Source of the DNA: Pontibacillus litoralis JSM 072002
Lineage (GTDB): Bacteria > Bacillota > Bacilli > Bacillales > BH030062
Direction: 5' to 3'
Assembly: GCF_000775615.1 (NCBI RefSeq)
Contig: NZ_AVPG01000019.1
Span: forward strand, 1 to 60,720
Length of the DNA stretch: 60,720 nucleotides
In this document: positions 20,825 through 31,274 of the stretch, one piece after another
How positions within the stretch are numbered: position 1 is the first letter of the stretch
Layout of the letters: each line of letters starts with the position of its first letter
Notes under the pieces: generated by a model
Told to the model about the DNA's origin: nothing
The model's input: the letters and a program-made list of their open reading frames with translations, nothing else
Databases searched by the model: none
Position numbers and translations under genes: made by a program

Positions 20825-22609
20825 TTATACACTATATTGTTCTTCTTGAATGACGTGTGCTGCAATTTCCCGTTTCTTTGCGATAACATTTGTCGGTGTA
20901 TGTCTTGTTAGCTTCCGTAAAGCAGACAGCATCATACGTAAAGAATCTCCTTCTTCCACAGCAATTAACGTTTCTTTCGCATGCGCTTCCATTCTATTAA
21001 ATGCTTCTTGTACATATACTTGAGTCATGAGTAACTTTTGCGTATGCTTTTCTTCTCCGTCTTTTTGGATAGCTTTGTCTGTACGCAAAATAGCAGATTC
21101 CACATTGTATATTTCGGCGACCATATCAGCTATATTGACAAGTAGTTCTTGCTCTTTATCCAGTTTCTCTCCGTATTTTTGAGCGGCTAGCCCAGCAGCT
21201 AACAAGCCCATTTTTTTAGCGTTATTCAATAGATGCTTTTCTTGAGCTAATGGTTCGGTACCTGGCTCCTCTGGCATCATCATCATTAACTCTTCCTGTA
21301 ACCCTTGTGCTTTTTGTAGCAATGGAAGTTCACCTTTCATCGCCTTCTTCATTAGCGTACCAGGAACAATCATACGGTTAATTTCATTCGTACCTTCAAA
21401 GATACGGTTAATTCTTGAGTCACGATAAATGCGTTCTACTTCATATTCTTGCATAAATCCATAGCCACCATGTAGTTGGACAGCTTCATCTGCTACATAA
21501 TCTAACAATTCAGTAGCAAACACTTTCGTAATGGAACACTCAATCGCATATTCTGCTATTGCTTTTGCTACTTCCTTCCCATCTTTCAGTTGCTCTTCTG
21601 TGAGATTCCCCATGCGTTGTTCAAATAATCCTACTGTACGATACACAGCACTTTCATTGGCATAAATATTCGCAGCCATTGTCGCTAATTTTTCTTGGCT
21701 AAGGGAGAAACTAGAAATCGGTGTTTTAAACTGTTTTCTTTGGTTAGCATATTGGACAGCAAGCTCTAATGCTCGTTTCGCTCCACCTACACCACCAATG
21801 GCTAATTTATAACGACCAACGTTTAAAATATTGAAAGCAATAATATGACCGCGACCAATTTCACCTAGTACGTTCTCTACCGGTACTTGTGCATCTTCTA
21901 ATATTAATGTACGTGTGGAGGAACTTTTAATCCCCATCTTCTTCTCTTCAGGACCTGTTGATACCCCTGGATAATCTCGTTCTACGATAAACGCCGTAAA
22001 GTGTTCCCCATCCACTTTCGCATAAACGACAAATACGTCAGCAAAAGCAGAGTTGGTAATCCACTGTTTCTCTCCATTCAAAATGTAGTGTGTTCCTTCA
22101 TCATTTAACTTTGCCGTTGTTTTTGCGCCTAAAGCATCAGACCCCGAGCCTGGTTCTGTTAAAGCATAAGCAGCGATTTTCTCACCGGTTGCAAGCAAAG
22201 GTAAATACTTGCTCTTCTGATCTTCATTCCCAAAAAAGACGATAGGTAATGAACCAATTCCTACGTGAGCCCCATATGTGACAGAAAACCCGCCAGCTAG
22301 GGAGAACTTTTCTGTAATGAGTGAGGAGCTAATTTTGTCTAATCCTAATCCACCATACTCTTCTGGTACATCTGCTCCTAACAAACCTAGTTCACCAGCT
22401 TGTTTTAATAAGGCAACAGAATGTTCAAATTCATGGTTTTCTAAGTTTTCTATTTTTGGGACAACTTCTCCGACAACGAAATCTTCTGCTGTTTTCGCAA
22501 TCATTTTATGCTCTTCGGAAAAATCTTCTGGTGTAATTACATCCTGCGCTGTTAAATCTTCTACAATAAAGCCTCCACCTTTAAACACCTTATCTTTTGT
22601 TTCGCTCAT
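20825..22609 (-). CDS. fadE: acyl-CoA dehydrogenase FadE
   Basis: The 594-residue FAD enzyme carries out the first oxidation of beta-oxidation. Visible blocks are the N-terminal dehydrogenase half, EPGSGSDALGAKTTA (FAD/substrate loop), QWITNSAFAD, and RIFEGTNEINRMIVPG with the catalytic Glu region. An extra C-terminal helical domain of about 170 residues is typical of the long YusJ-type enzymes. It is the last gene of fadN-fadA-fadE. Confidence 0.95.
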   Translation of the reverse strand: MSETKDKVFKGGGFIVEDLTAQDVITPEDFSEEHKMIAKTAEDFVVGEVVPKIENLENHEFEHSVALLKQAGELGLLGADVPEEYGGLGLDKISSSLITEKFSLAGGFSVTYGAHVGIGSLPIVFFGNEDQKSKYLPLLATGEKIAAYALTEPGSGSDALGAKTTAKLNDEGTHYILNGEKQWITNSAFADVFVVYAKVDGEHFTAFIVERDYPGVSTGPEEKKMGIKSSSTRTLILEDAQVPVENVLGEIGRGHIIAFNILNVGRYKLAIGGVGGAKRALELAVQYANQRKQFKTPISSFSLSQEKLATMAANIYANESAVYRTVGLFEQRMGNLTEEQLKDGKEVAKAIAEYAIECSITKVFATELLDYVADEAVQLHGGYGFMQEYEVERIYRDSRINRIFEGTNEINRMIVPGTLMKKAMKGELPLLQKAQGLQEELMMMMPEEPGTEPLAQEKHLLNNAKKMGLLAAGLAAQKYGEKLDKEQELLVNIADMVAEIYNVESAILRTDKAIQKDGEEKHTQKLLMTQVYVQEAFNRMEAHAKETLIAVEEGDSLRMMLSALRKLTRHTPTNVIAKKREIAAHVIQEEQYSV

Positions 22610-22622
22610 ATTCGTTCCTCCT

Positions 22623-23798
22623 CTATATTAGTTCAATAACTCCAGCAGCTCCCATTCCGCCACCAATACACATCGTGACAACACCAAACTGTTCATTTCT
22701 ACGTTTCATTTCATAAATAAGGCTTAACGTTAGCTTCGTTCCTGAGCAACCAAGCGGATGCCCAAGTGCTATCGCTCCCCCATTGACATTTACTTTCGCT
22801 TCATCTAATTCAAGCTGTCGCATCACTTGGATTGATTGCGAGGCAAACGCTTCATTTAATTCATAAACTCCGATATCCTCTTTGCTTAAGCCCGCTAACT
22901 TTAACGCTTTCGGTACTGCTTCTACTGGCCCTATCCCCATTATTTCTGGTGGTACGCCTGCTACAGCAAAGGAGCGGAATTTCGCCAGTGGAGTCAATCC
23001 TTCTGCTTTCGCTTTGTCATGATCCATTACTAACACCGATGCCGCTCCATCACTCATTTGCGAAGAGTTTCCAGCTGTTACAGAACCGTTGAGTTTAAAC
23101 GCTGGACGGAGCTTAGCAAGCGTTGCTGCGTTTGTATTGGCTCGCACTCCTTCATCGACTGAAAAGAGTACTTTATTTTCTTCTATCTTGTTTTCTTGAT
23201 TAATTATTCTTTGTGTGACGTGCACAGGCACAATCTCTTCATCAAACTTCCCAGCTTCAATAGCAGCAGCAGCTCGTTGATGACTTCGTACCGCAAAGGC
23301 ATCCTGTTCTTCCCTTGTAATGCCGAACTGCTTTGCAACTTCTTCTGCTGTGTAGCCCATCCCCATATAGTATTCTGGAGCATTTTCCACTAGCTTCACA
23401 TTCGGTTTTACGACATGGCCTGGAACTGGAACTAAGCTCATAGATTCTGCTCCTCCAGCAATAATGGTATCGCTATGGCCGAGCATAATTCGTTCTGCTG
23501 CATAAGCAATACTTTGCAACCCACTTGAACAATAGCGATTAATTGTAATGGCCGGAACGTTGTGGCTTAAGCCTGCTAGTGCCGCTATACTTCTAGCCAT
23601 ATTCGTGCCTTGCTCTGCTTCTGGAATCGCACATCCAATAATGACATCGTCTATATTCCCATTGTAATTGTTTGCGCGTTTTAACGTTTCTTGTACCGTT
23701 AATGCCGCTAAATCGTCTGGGCGTGTATGCGCTAACGTTCCTTTTTTGGCTTTCCCGACAGGCGTTCGAGCACCTGCAACAATCACTGCTTCTTTCAC
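22623..23798 (-). CDS. fadA: acetyl-CoA acyltransferase (3-ketoacyl-CoA thiolase)
   Basis: The 391-residue thiolase has the nucleophilic Cys in INRYCSSGLQS, GHPLGCSGT with the catalytic His, and the C-terminal CIGGGMGAAGVIEL. It cleaves 3-ketoacyl-CoA. It lies between fadN and fadE with 13- and 23-base gaps, so it shares their FadR-controlled transcript. Confidence 0.95.
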   Translation of the reverse strand: MKEAVIVAGARTPVGKAKKGTLAHTRPDDLAALTVQETLKRANNYNGNIDDVIIGCAIPEAEQGTNMARSIAALAGLSHNVPAITINRYCSSGLQSIAYAAERIMLGHSDTIIAGGAESMSLVPVPGHVVKPNVKLVENAPEYYMGMGYTAEEVAKQFGITREEQDAFAVRSHQRAAAAIEAGKFDEEIVPVHVTQRIINQENKIEENKVLFSVDEGVRANTNAATLAKLRPAFKLNGSVTAGNSSQMSDGAASVLVMDHDKAKAEGLTPLAKFRSFAVAGVPPEIMGIGPVEAVPKALKLAGLSKEDIGVYELNEAFASQSIQVMRQLELDEAKVNVNGGAIALGHPLGCSGTKLTLSLIYEMKRRNEQFGVVTMCIGGGMGAAGVIELI

Positions 23799-23821
23799 AT
23801 TCCTTCCCCCTTACAAGCATA

Positions 23822-26221
23822 TTAGTTACGTAATGGTTTCCCTTTCATTAACATGTGCTGCATTCGTTGCTGCGTCTTCGGTTCTCCGATTAAACTCAAG
23901 AATGCTTCTCGTTCTAAATCTAATAAATATTGTTCCTCAACGAGTGTATTTGCCGCAACATTCCCTCCTGCAAGAACGAAGGCAAGCTTTTGGGCAATAG
24001 CCATGTCATGCTCTGATGCATACCCACCGAAGCCCATTGTTTTAGCACCAAGCAGCATCGTTGCATAGCCAGCTTCACCTACGACAGGAATTTTCTTTTG
24101 TTGTGGTGGTTTATAACCCATTTTTGCTAAGCCGAGTACCTTTTGTTTCGCATCATGCAATAAATGATCTCCATTTACACTAATGCCATCTTTACTATTT
24201 AAGAAACCAGCTTCTTTCGCTTCGTCAGCAGAGGTGGACACGCTAGCAGTAGCTATTTTCTCAAACACGGCGTTCGTTACTTTTTGCAAATCGAAGTCTA
24301 TGCCATCAGGTAGCCCTTGTAATTGCTTCATATATAACTCTTTATTTCCTCCCCCTCCAGGAATAAGACCTACTCCAACTTCTACTAATCCCATATACGT
24401 CTCTTGTGATGCTTGGATAGAACTAGCAGGCAAACAAACTTCTGCTCCTCCACCAAGTGTCATGCCGAAAGGAGCCGCGACAATTGGTTTATCACTATAT
24501 TTCAATTTCATCATGGTTGACTGGAATTTCTTAATCATCATGTCAATTTCCATAAAATTATGATCTTGAGCTTCCATCAACATCATTGCTAGGTTCGCTC
24601 CAACACAAAAGTTCTTTGCTTGGTTTCCAATAACTAACCCTTCGTAATTTTCTGAAATTTCTCCAACGGCATATTCTATCATTTGCATAATGTCTAAACC
24701 TATTGCGTTGCTTTTAGAGTGAAATTCCAGTAGCGCTACACCGTCGCCCATATCGATTAAGCTCGCACCTTTATTCGACTTAATGATGCCTTTTTGTTCT
24801 TTTATTAAGTGAAGCTGAATTTCTTTTTCATTTGTACGTTTTTCATGATAGGCACCTTTGTCGTAATAGAAAACGGTTCCATTTTCTTGTTTGTAAAATG
24901 TTCTATGTCCATTAGCTATCATCTCTTCCACCCATTCAGGAATAGAATGCCCTTCCTCTTTCATACGAGCAACAGATTGTTCAATTCCAATGGCATCCCA
25001 CATTTCAAATGGACCTAGTTCCCAGCCAAAGCCCCACTTCATCGCTTCATCAATAGCAGTAATGTCATCAGCTATATCGCCTAACAATTGTGCAGAGTAT
25101 AACAAAACAGGTTTGACTACATTCCATACAAGCTCACCTGCTCGATCTCCTTTTGCTGCTACGAGTGCTTTCAGTTTACGTCTAGCTCCTTTTTCTTGCT
25201 TTGCCATTTCTGTCGCTTTCGTTTTTAACGTTTTGCGCTCCTCATATTCCAATGTGCTTGGATTCAGCTCAAGGATAACGCTTCCTTTTTCCCCCTTTTG
25301 CTTCAAAAAGAATCCTTGCCCACTTTTGGAACCAATCCAGCCTTTATCTTGCATCGTTTTCATAAATGAGGGCGGATCAAATACAACCTTTTCTTCCCCA
25401 TTCACTTGGTCGTATACATTTTTGGCAACGTGTATAAATGTATCTAAACCAACGACATCTAGTGTTCGGAACGTCGCACTCTTTGGTCGCCCAATCATAG
25501 GTCCTGTTACCGAATCAACTTCTCCAACACTATAGTCGCCTTTCATCATTTCCTTCACTGTTACTAATAAACCATACGTTCCTATACGATTAGCGATGAA
25601 GTTAGGGGTGTCCTTTGCTTCTACAACACCTTTTCCTAAAACGTTTTCCCCGAACTGTTTCATAAATTGGAGAACATCATCCGCTGTATCTTTCGTAGGA
25701 ATTACTTCTAACAATTTCAAATATCGAGGTGGATTAAAGAAGTGTGTGCCAAGAAAATGCTTCTTGAAATCTTCTGATCGCCCTTCCTTCATTGCCTCTA
25801 CAGAAATACCTGACGTATTAGAACTAACAATAGAGCCTAGCTTGCGATATTCATCAACAGAAGCAAATACTTTCTGTTTAACGGATAAATTCTCAACTAC
25901 TACTTCAATAATCCAATCTGCCTCTTGAATACGATGCATATCATCTTCCATATTCCCAATTTCAATTAAATCTAGATGCTTTCTACTCGTTAATGGTGAA
26001 GGCTTCTGCTTGAGTAAACCTTTTTTAGCTGTTGCACTCATTCGATTTCGAACTTGTCGATTTTGCAATGTAAGCCCTTGTTTCGCTTCTTGTTCTGTTC
26101 GTTCTTTCGGTACAATATCAAGCATTAATGTTGAAATACCTACATTCGCTAAGTGTGCTGCAATTCCTGCTCCCATCACGCCAGAACCTAACACAACGGC
26201 GCGTTTTATTGATTGCTCCAT
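23822..26221 (-). CDS. fadN: 3-hydroxyacyl-CoA dehydrogenase/enoyl-CoA hydratase FadN
   Basis: The 799-residue bifunctional enzyme has an N-terminal NAD-binding fold (VLGSGVMGAGIAAHLANVG, about 11-29) and dehydrogenase catalytic block HFFNPPRYLKLLE. A C-terminal crotonase domain has GANLAMML and the oxyanion-hole GGGAEVCLPA. It performs hydration and oxidation in fatty acid degradation. It is the first gene of the fad operon, with a FadR operator 24 bases upstream of its start. Confidence 0.95.
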   Translation of the reverse strand: MEQSIKRAVVLGSGVMGAGIAAHLANVGISTLMLDIVPKERTEQEAKQGLTLQNRQVRNRMSATAKKGLLKQKPSPLTSRKHLDLIEIGNMEDDMHRIQEADWIIEVVVENLSVKQKVFASVDEYRKLGSIVSSNTSGISVEAMKEGRSEDFKKHFLGTHFFNPPRYLKLLEVIPTKDTADDVLQFMKQFGENVLGKGVVEAKDTPNFIANRIGTYGLLVTVKEMMKGDYSVGEVDSVTGPMIGRPKSATFRTLDVVGLDTFIHVAKNVYDQVNGEEKVVFDPPSFMKTMQDKGWIGSKSGQGFFLKQKGEKGSVILELNPSTLEYEERKTLKTKATEMAKQEKGARRKLKALVAAKGDRAGELVWNVVKPVLLYSAQLLGDIADDITAIDEAMKWGFGWELGPFEMWDAIGIEQSVARMKEEGHSIPEWVEEMIANGHRTFYKQENGTVFYYDKGAYHEKRTNEKEIQLHLIKEQKGIIKSNKGASLIDMGDGVALLEFHSKSNAIGLDIMQMIEYAVGEISENYEGLVIGNQAKNFCVGANLAMMLMEAQDHNFMEIDMMIKKFQSTMMKLKYSDKPIVAAPFGMTLGGGAEVCLPASSIQASQETYMGLVEVGVGLIPGGGGNKELYMKQLQGLPDGIDFDLQKVTNAVFEKIATASVSTSADEAKEAGFLNSKDGISVNGDHLLHDAKQKVLGLAKMGYKPPQQKKIPVVGEAGYATMLLGAKTMGFGGYASEHDMAIAQKLAFVLAGGNVAANTLVEEQYLLDLEREAFLSLIGEPKTQQRMQHMLMKGKPLRN

Positions 26222-26244
26222 CCCTTCTTCCCCCTATCTTTTTT

Positions 26245-26262
26245 TGAATGAATACTCATTCA
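26245..26262 (-). promoter_or_regulatory. FadR operator
   Basis: TGAATGAATACTCATTCA fits the Bacillus FadR box TGAATGANTANTCATTCA at every fixed position. It lies just upstream of fadN, so FadR should repress fadN-fadA-fadE until long-chain acyl-CoA binds it. Confidence 0.9.
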
Positions 26263-26467
26263 TTTATCAGACAAAAAAAACCAAAAACTTTAATCACTAT
26301 CTAATTCTACTATAAAATAATTTCTGACATTTCGCAATATTATTTTAATATTCTTTTATAAGATGACAAAATACCACAAAAGTCGTCCTCTCTTTTTTAG
26401 CATAGGGACCAAAAAACGAGGCAAACTACAAAAGAAATATGACTTATTAATAAAGGAGGACATTCGC

Positions 26468-26731
26468 GTGCAACAACAAGGAACGAGTCCACAAACACAA
26501 GGTTCTATTATGCCACAACCACCGACCATGATTAGCACCAAAGACCATCTGTACATTACGGACATGCTTTCATGGACTTTATTAGCTTCTAAAAAAGCAC
26601 ACTTCTATGCTGGCTTTTGTCAAAATGCAGAATTAAAGACCACTCTTGAACAAGCTGGACAAATGCATCAACGGCACTATGAACAACTACTTCAACATCT
26701 AAACAATCAACCTAATCAAACAAACCAATAG
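26468..26731 (+). CDS. CotF-like spore coat family protein
   Basis: The 87-residue Gln-rich protein has the CotF-type helical unit STKDHLYITDMLSWTLLASK with a following helix, HRHYEQLLQHL. I chose the GTG at 26468 because GGAGG lies 8-9 bases upstream. The longer frame from 26363 has no ribosome site. It is paired with the next coat-like gene and reads away from the fad operon. Proteins of this group are mother-cell products in spore formers. Confidence 0.75.
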   Translation: MQQQGTSPQTQGSIMPQPPTMISTKDHLYITDMLSWTLLASKKAHFYAGFCQNAELKTTLEQAGQMHQRHYEQLLQHLNNQPNQTNQ

Positions 26732-26750
26732 AGAAAGGAGAAAATCATTT

Positions 26751-27080
26751 ATGCAACAACAAAATCAAAAAGTACAAAATCCTGAAACAAATGTACCGAA
26801 AAACGCCCAAATGAATGAACGCGATTTTATAAATGATATGCTCGCAACAGAAAAGTATATGACAGATTCTTTTTGTACCGCTTTAAATGAAGCGAGTTGC
26901 GATCATCTTTATCAAGACATTTCTACCATTTTCAATGAAACACAAGACTGCCAGCGAAATTTGTATAACTTAATGTTCAAAAATGGCTGGTATAGCTTAG
27001 AAGCAGCAGAGCAGCAAAAAATCCAACAATCTCATCAACAATTTAGCGGTTACACCAATCAATTGCCTTATATTCATTAA
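26751..27080 (+). CDS. CotF-like spore coat protein, YusN-like
   Basis: The 109-residue product has a Gln-rich head and the CotF helical pair: NERDFINDMLATEKYMTDS and LYQDISTIFNETQDCQRNLY. A GAAAGGAG ribosome site precedes the ATG, 19 bases after the first coat gene. Gene order beside the fad operon matches B. subtilis yusN. Confidence 0.8.
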   Translation: MQQQNQKVQNPETNVPKNAQMNERDFINDMLATEKYMTDSFCTALNEASCDHLYQDISTIFNETQDCQRNLYNLMFKNGWYSLEAAEQQKIQQSHQQFSGYTNQLPYIH

Positions 27081-27087
27081 ATGTCTT

Positions 27088-27120
27088 GAGGGGGGATTGC
27101 ATTTGCATCCCTCTTTTTTG
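27088..27120 (+). terminator. terminator of the coat gene pair
   Basis: A GAGGG / CCCTC stem extended by ATGCA / TGCAT pairing (with small bulges) is followed by T6. Confidence 0.7.
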
Positions 27121-27254
27121 TGTGAAATTTCAAAGAAAAGATAATTTAAGTTGATAATAACTATTGTTTAAAGTTACAATGATGGTGGGACATATGGAAA
27201 CATTAGAGTAATTCTAATGATACTATAATAGGAAATGGAGTAGTACGATGTAAA

Positions 27255-28178
27255 ATGAGTAATGAAAATAATGCAATTCATATAACTAAACCGTCGCTGT
27301 CGGAAATCATATCTAAAACTGTGAAAACAGGCATCATAAAGTCCAATCTCGTTCCCATGTTTGCCGGTTTAACGTTAGCGCTATACACGTATCAACAAGG
27401 GATTATGGAGCATTTACTGGACATCTTACTCGCAACGATTGGATCGGTTCTCATCATGGGAGCAGCCGGAGCTTACAACAACTTATATGACCGTGATATC
27501 GATGCAATTATGGAAAGAACGAAGAGTCGACCAACTGTTACCGGAGCAATACATTCCACAACAGTATTATGGTTAGCCAATGTCATGACCATACTAGGGT
27601 TAGTAGCACTAGCGTTTACCACACCACTAGCTGCTATCTTTGGTTTCTTAGGTCTGTTTTTTTATGTTGTTCCATATACGATGTGGAGTAAGCGAGTAAC
27701 GGTATACAACACAGAAATTGGTAGCCTTTCTGGGGCCATGCCTCCTCTAATTGGCTGGACGGCCATTGAGCCTGATGTCACCCATCCAGCTATTCTTGGA
27801 CTATTTATCGTATCGGTTATTTGGCAAATGCCACATTTCTATGCCATTGCCATTCGCAAGCATGATGAATATAAAGCTGCAAATATCCCTATGCTTCCTG
27901 TTGTAAAGGGAATCAAAAGAACGGTTGTGCAAACGAATTTGTATTTAGTCATTTTGATTGCTATTAGCTTCTTATTTTTACCTTTAAGTCTTGGACTAAC
28001 GTTAGTTGCCTTACTGTTAAGTATCATGTGGCTTATTTTAAGTATTTATGGTTATAAGCGAATGGACGGAGAGAAATGGGCAAAATCAATGTTTCTTTTC
28101 TCACTTCTATACATGACCATATTCTTTGCTACTGTTATTATTTATTCACTTATGGGAATTATATTTCAATTGTATTAA
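27255..28178 (+). CDS. ctaB: protoheme IX farnesyltransferase (heme O synthase)
   Basis: The 307-residue UbiA-family membrane protein has the prenyl-diphosphate motifs NNLYDRDIDAIMERTKSRP and the second Asp region AIRKHDEYKAANIPMLP. It converts heme B to heme O for terminal oxidases. It stands alone here, away from a cta cluster, next to copper genes. No strong ribosome site is visible before the ATG. Its last codons are the first unit of a 9-bp tandem repeat. Confidence 0.92.
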   Translation: MSNENNAIHITKPSLSEIISKTVKTGIIKSNLVPMFAGLTLALYTYQQGIMEHLLDILLATIGSVLIMGAAGAYNNLYDRDIDAIMERTKSRPTVTGAIHSTTVLWLANVMTILGLVALAFTTPLAAIFGFLGLFFYVVPYTMWSKRVTVYNTEIGSLSGAMPPLIGWTAIEPDVTHPAILGLFIVSVIWQMPHFYAIAIRKHDEYKAANIPMLPVVKGIKRTVVQTNLYLVILIAISFLFLPLSLGLTLVALLLSIMWLILSIYGYKRMDGEKWAKSMFLFSLLYMTIFFATVIIYSLMGIIFQLY

Positions 28179-28204
28179 TTGTATTAATTGTATTAATTGT
28201 ATTA
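28169..28204. repeat. 9-bp tandem repeat, four copies
   Basis: ATTGTATTA is repeated four times exactly, starting in the last codons of ctaB and running past its TAA. The unit keeps frame (9 bp) and each copy carries the same stop. Confidence 0.9.
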
Positions 28205-28213
28205 AATAGTCAC

Positions 28214-28260
28214 AAAAAAGCGCCAAACCGGTATAAATCGGCATTGGCGCTTTCTTTTTT
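28214..28260. terminator. bidirectional terminator between ctaB and copZ
   Basis: AAAGCGCCA / TGGCGCTTT with inner CCG / CGG pairing is flanked by A- and T-tracts on both sides, between two converging genes. Confidence 0.8.
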
Positions 28261-28476
28261 TTATGAAACAACATCATATCCTTGCTCTTCAATGGCATCG
28301 GCAATTTGCTGCTTCGATACAATTGCATCATCATAAGCCACAGTTACTCGGTTGGAATCAAGCGTAACTTCTACCCCATGTACCCCATTTAATTCTTGAA
28401 CTGCTCCTTTAACCGCTTTCTCACAATGACCACATGTCATCCCTTTAACATTCAATGTAATTTCCATACTTTCCAT
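28261..28476 (-). CDS. copZ: copper chaperone CopZ
   Basis: The 71-residue heavy-metal-associated domain has the metal site GMTCGHC (Cys 15 and 18) and a C-terminal EEQGYDV. It hands Cu(I) to CopA. GAAAGGATGA precedes the ATG. It follows copA by 19 bases in the csoR-copA-copZ order. Confidence 0.93.
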   Translation of the reverse strand: MESMEITLNVKGMTCGHCEKAVKGAVQELNGVHGVEVTLDSNRVTVAYDDAIVSKQQIADAIEEQGYDVVS

Positions 28477-28495
28477 TCATCCTTTCTTAACATTA

Positions 28496-30883
28496 TTATA
28501 TTTTCACTCTCTTTAAGCGAAGAGAGTTACTAACGACACTCACAGAACTAAATGCCATGGCAGCACCTGCAATCCATGGAGCTAACAATCCAAACGCTGC
28601 AACTGGAATGCCTGCACTATTGTAGGCTAAGGCCCAGAATAAGTTCTGGCGAATATTCTTCATTGTTAAAGCACTCATTTTAATTGCCTTAGGAATTAAC
28701 GTTAAATCACCTGCTAAAATGGTGACATCAGCTGTCTCAATGGCAACATCTGTTCCAGTACCAATCGCAATACCTATATCCGCTTGTGCTAAAGCTGGAG
28801 CATCATTAATACCATCTCCAACCATCGCTACATGTTTGCCTTGGTTTTGCAATTCCTTAATAAAGTCTGCTTTCTGTTCTGGAACGACTTGAGCGATAAC
28901 TTGATCCATCCCTACTTGCTTTGCAATTGCTTGCGCAGTTCGTTCATTATCTCCTGTTAACATGACTAACTCAATGCCTTGATCCTTTAATTGTTGTAAG
29001 GCTTGTGCTGCAGTTTCTTTCACTGTATCAGCTACGGCAATGATTCCTGCTACCTGGCTATCGATACTAATTAACATGGCAGTCTTTCCTTGCTCCTCCC
29101 ATGTTGTCATTTGAGCATCATATTTACTATATTCCACATCATGCTGCTGTAATAACGTCCGAGTTCCAATAAGTAACGTTCGACCATCGACTGTCGCTTG
29201 AATACCGTGCCCTGGTATTGCTTCGAAATCAGTCGCTTCTTGAAGATCATACCCTTCCTCTTTCACATAGGTGACAATTGCTTGAGCGAGCGGATGTTCT
29301 GAACCACGCTCTGCAGCACCAACGAGCGGTAAAATTAACGGGTCCCCTTCAAAGTTCGTTACTTCAGGCTCCCCCTTCGTAATTGTGCCTGTTTTGTCGA
29401 ACACAATCGCATTTACTTTATGAGTTGATTCAAGATGTTCTCCACCTTTAAACAAGATGCCTTTTTCTGCTGCCTTACCTGTCCCAACCATAATAGAAGT
29501 TGGTGTCGCTAATCCTAATGCACATGGACAAGCAATGACGAGCACAGCAATGGTTGCTTCTAACGCTGTAGAGATATCTCCTGGTGCTACAAAGGATATC
29601 CAAATGATAAACGTTATAGCTGCAATAGCTACGACAATAGGAACGAAGTAACCAGAAATAATATCGGCCATTCGTTGGATTGGCGCTTTAGAACCTTGAG
29701 CTTCTTCTACAACCTTTACGATACTCGCTAAAGCTGTATCTTTTCCTACTTTGGTCGCTTTCATATAAATTGTGCCATTTTTATTAATAGTAGAACCAAT
29801 GACTTCTTCCCCAGCATGCTTTTCAACTGGAAGAGATTCGCCTGTTAACATCGATTCATCAACCGTTGTATTCCCATTCGTTACTTCACCATCAACTGGG
29901 ATTTTCTCACCTGGTCGAACCACAAGTATATCGCCAACTTGCACTTGTTCAATAGGGATTGACTGTTCTTCCCCGGTACGAAATACATTCGCTTCCTTCG
30001 CTTGAAGATTTAATAAAGAAGAAATCGCTTCCGTTGTTCTTCCCTTTGCTACATCTTCAAAGTATTTTCCGAGCAATATTAACGTAATTAAAATCGCACT
30101 CGTTTCAAAGTATAAGTCTGGGTGATACCCTGGTACTGTCGCGGATTGAATTGCCTCAGCAACGCTATAAAAATACGCCGCACTCGTACCAAGAGCAACT
30201 AAAACGTCCATGTTCGCTGTTTTGTTCTTTAAATTGTGATAAGCACCTTCATAAAACTGCCAACCAATAATGAACTGGATAGGCGTTGCGAGTATCATTT
30301 GGAACCACGGATTCATCAATATATCTGGGACTGGGACTCCAAATAAATGCTGTACCATCGTAATAAGTAATGGTATAGATAGTAGTGCTGAAATAATGAG
30401 TTTCACACGCTTCTTCTTTAGTTGTTCTTCCTTTTGCGAGGATTTCTGCTGTCGATCCACTCGTTCCTCCGCATCATAGCCCAGCTTCTGAATACGTTGA
30501 ATAACAGAAGTTGCATCTATTATACCTGGGTAATATACCAACTGCCCTGTTTCATTAGCTAAATTCACATGTGCTGTTTCCACACCATTTAGTTTATTTA
30601 ATACTTTCTCAATTCGAGTTGAACATGCCGCACACGTCATCCCATGAATATCAAGGTCTAACGTTTCTGTTACCACTCCATAGCCCAGCTTCTCTATCTT
30701 TTGTTTCACATCATTTACACTAACTTGCTCTTGATCGTATTGAATATGCGCTGTTTCTAGCGGCAAATTCACCTCAGCATGTACGCCCTCCATTTTATTC
30801 AATACTTTTTCTACACGAGTAGAGCAAGCTGCACACGTCATACCTGAAACGCCAACTTTTATTTCACTTTGTTTACTCATCAT
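28496..30883 (-). CDS. copA: Cu(I)-exporting P-type ATPase CopA
   Basis: The 795-residue P1B-type ATPase has two N-terminal metal-binding domains (GMTCAAC at 14-20 and 81-87), transmembrane [12 protein letters not shown] (CPC site), phosphorylation [17 protein letters not shown] locus SEHPLA and hinge [11 protein letters not shown]. It pumps Cu(I) out of the cell. It is transcribed from the csoR promoter. Confidence 0.97.
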   Translation of the reverse strand: MMSKQSEIKVGVSGMTCAACSTRVEKVLNKMEGVHAEVNLPLETAHIQYDQEQVSVNDVKQKIEKLGYGVVTETLDLDIHGMTCAACSTRIEKVLNKLNGVETAHVNLANETGQLVYYPGIIDATSVIQRIQKLGYDAEERVDRQQKSSQKEEQLKKKRVKLIISALLSIPLLITMVQHLFGVPVPDILMNPWFQMILATPIQFIIGWQFYEGAYHNLKNKTANMDVLVALGTSAAYFYSVAEAIQSATVPGYHPDLYFETSAILITLILLGKYFEDVAKGRTTEAISSLLNLQAKEANVFRTGEEQSIPIEQVQVGDILVVRPGEKIPVDGEVTNGNTTVDESMLTGESLPVEKHAGEEVIGSTINKNGTIYMKATKVGKDTALASIVKVVEEAQGSKAPIQRMADIISGYFVPIVVAIAAITFIIWISFVAPGDISTALEATIAVLVIACPCALGLATPTSIMVGTGKAAEKGILFKGGEHLESTHKVNAIVFDKTGTITKGEPEVTNFEGDPLILPLVGAAERGSEHPLAQAIVTYVKEEGYDLQEATDFEAIPGHGIQATVDGRTLLIGTRTLLQQHDVEYSKYDAQMTTWEEQGKTAMLISIDSQVAGIIAVADTVKETAAQALQQLKDQGIELVMLTGDNERTAQAIAKQVGMDQVIAQVVPEQKADFIKELQNQGKHVAMVGDGINDAPALAQADIGIAIGTGTDVAIETADVTILAGDLTLIPKAIKMSALTMKNIRQNLFWALAYNSAGIPVAAFGLLAPWIAGAAMAFSSVSVVSNSLRLKRVKI

Positions 30884-30896
30884 GCACCCCTCTTTT

Positions 30897-31214
30897 CTAT
30901 TTAGAGAATTGCTGAACTACTTTCATTAATTCATCAATCGCTTCTTCACCGTTCCCTTTATGAATGGCATCTGCAACGCAATGATTCGTATGCTTCTCCA
31001 ATAAGGTAAATCCTACCTTCTTCAAAGCTGCATTAATGGCTGATATTTGGACTAATATGTCTACACAATAACGATCTTCATCAATCATTTTCTGAATTCC
31101 ACGTACTTGACCTTCTATTCGCTTCAATCGGTTAAGCAATTGTTCCTTCTCTGCTGCACTTTTAGCGTGGGATGGATGCTTCCCACTATGCACAGGAAGT
31201 TGTTGTTCATTCAT
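30897..31214 (-). CDS. csoR: copper-sensing repressor CsoR
   Basis: The 105-residue helical repressor has the CsoR copper ligands: Cys in [10 protein letters not shown], then HTNHC, and the [13 protein letters not shown] helix. It releases DNA when Cu(I) binds, inducing copA and copZ. It is first in the csoR-copA-copZ operon. Confidence 0.95.
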   Translation of the reverse strand: MNEQQLPVHSGKHPSHAKSAAEKEQLLNRLKRIEGQVRGIQKMIDEDRYCVDILVQISAINAALKKVGFTLLEKHTNHCVADAIHKGNGEEAIDELMKVVQQFSK

Positions 31215-31247
31215 AGCAACCCCTCTTTCTTATATTGTACATTTACT

Positions 31248-31274
31248 ATACCCCCGTAATGTATGTATTGTCAA
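31248..31274 (-). promoter_or_regulatory. csoR promoter with CsoR-like operator
   Basis: On the minus strand TTGACA is followed after 18 bases by TATAGT, and the spacer end carries GGGGGTATA, a GC-rich element typical of CsoR sites. A second element, AGTGGGG / CCCCACT at 31311-31335, lies between this promoter and znuC. Confidence 0.65.

Noticed and set aside
24990-25535. Long plus-strand ORF (181 residues) inside fadN
   Set aside because: It is a shadow frame opposite a well-conserved gene, Ser/Pro-rich without domain features, and with no ribosome site.
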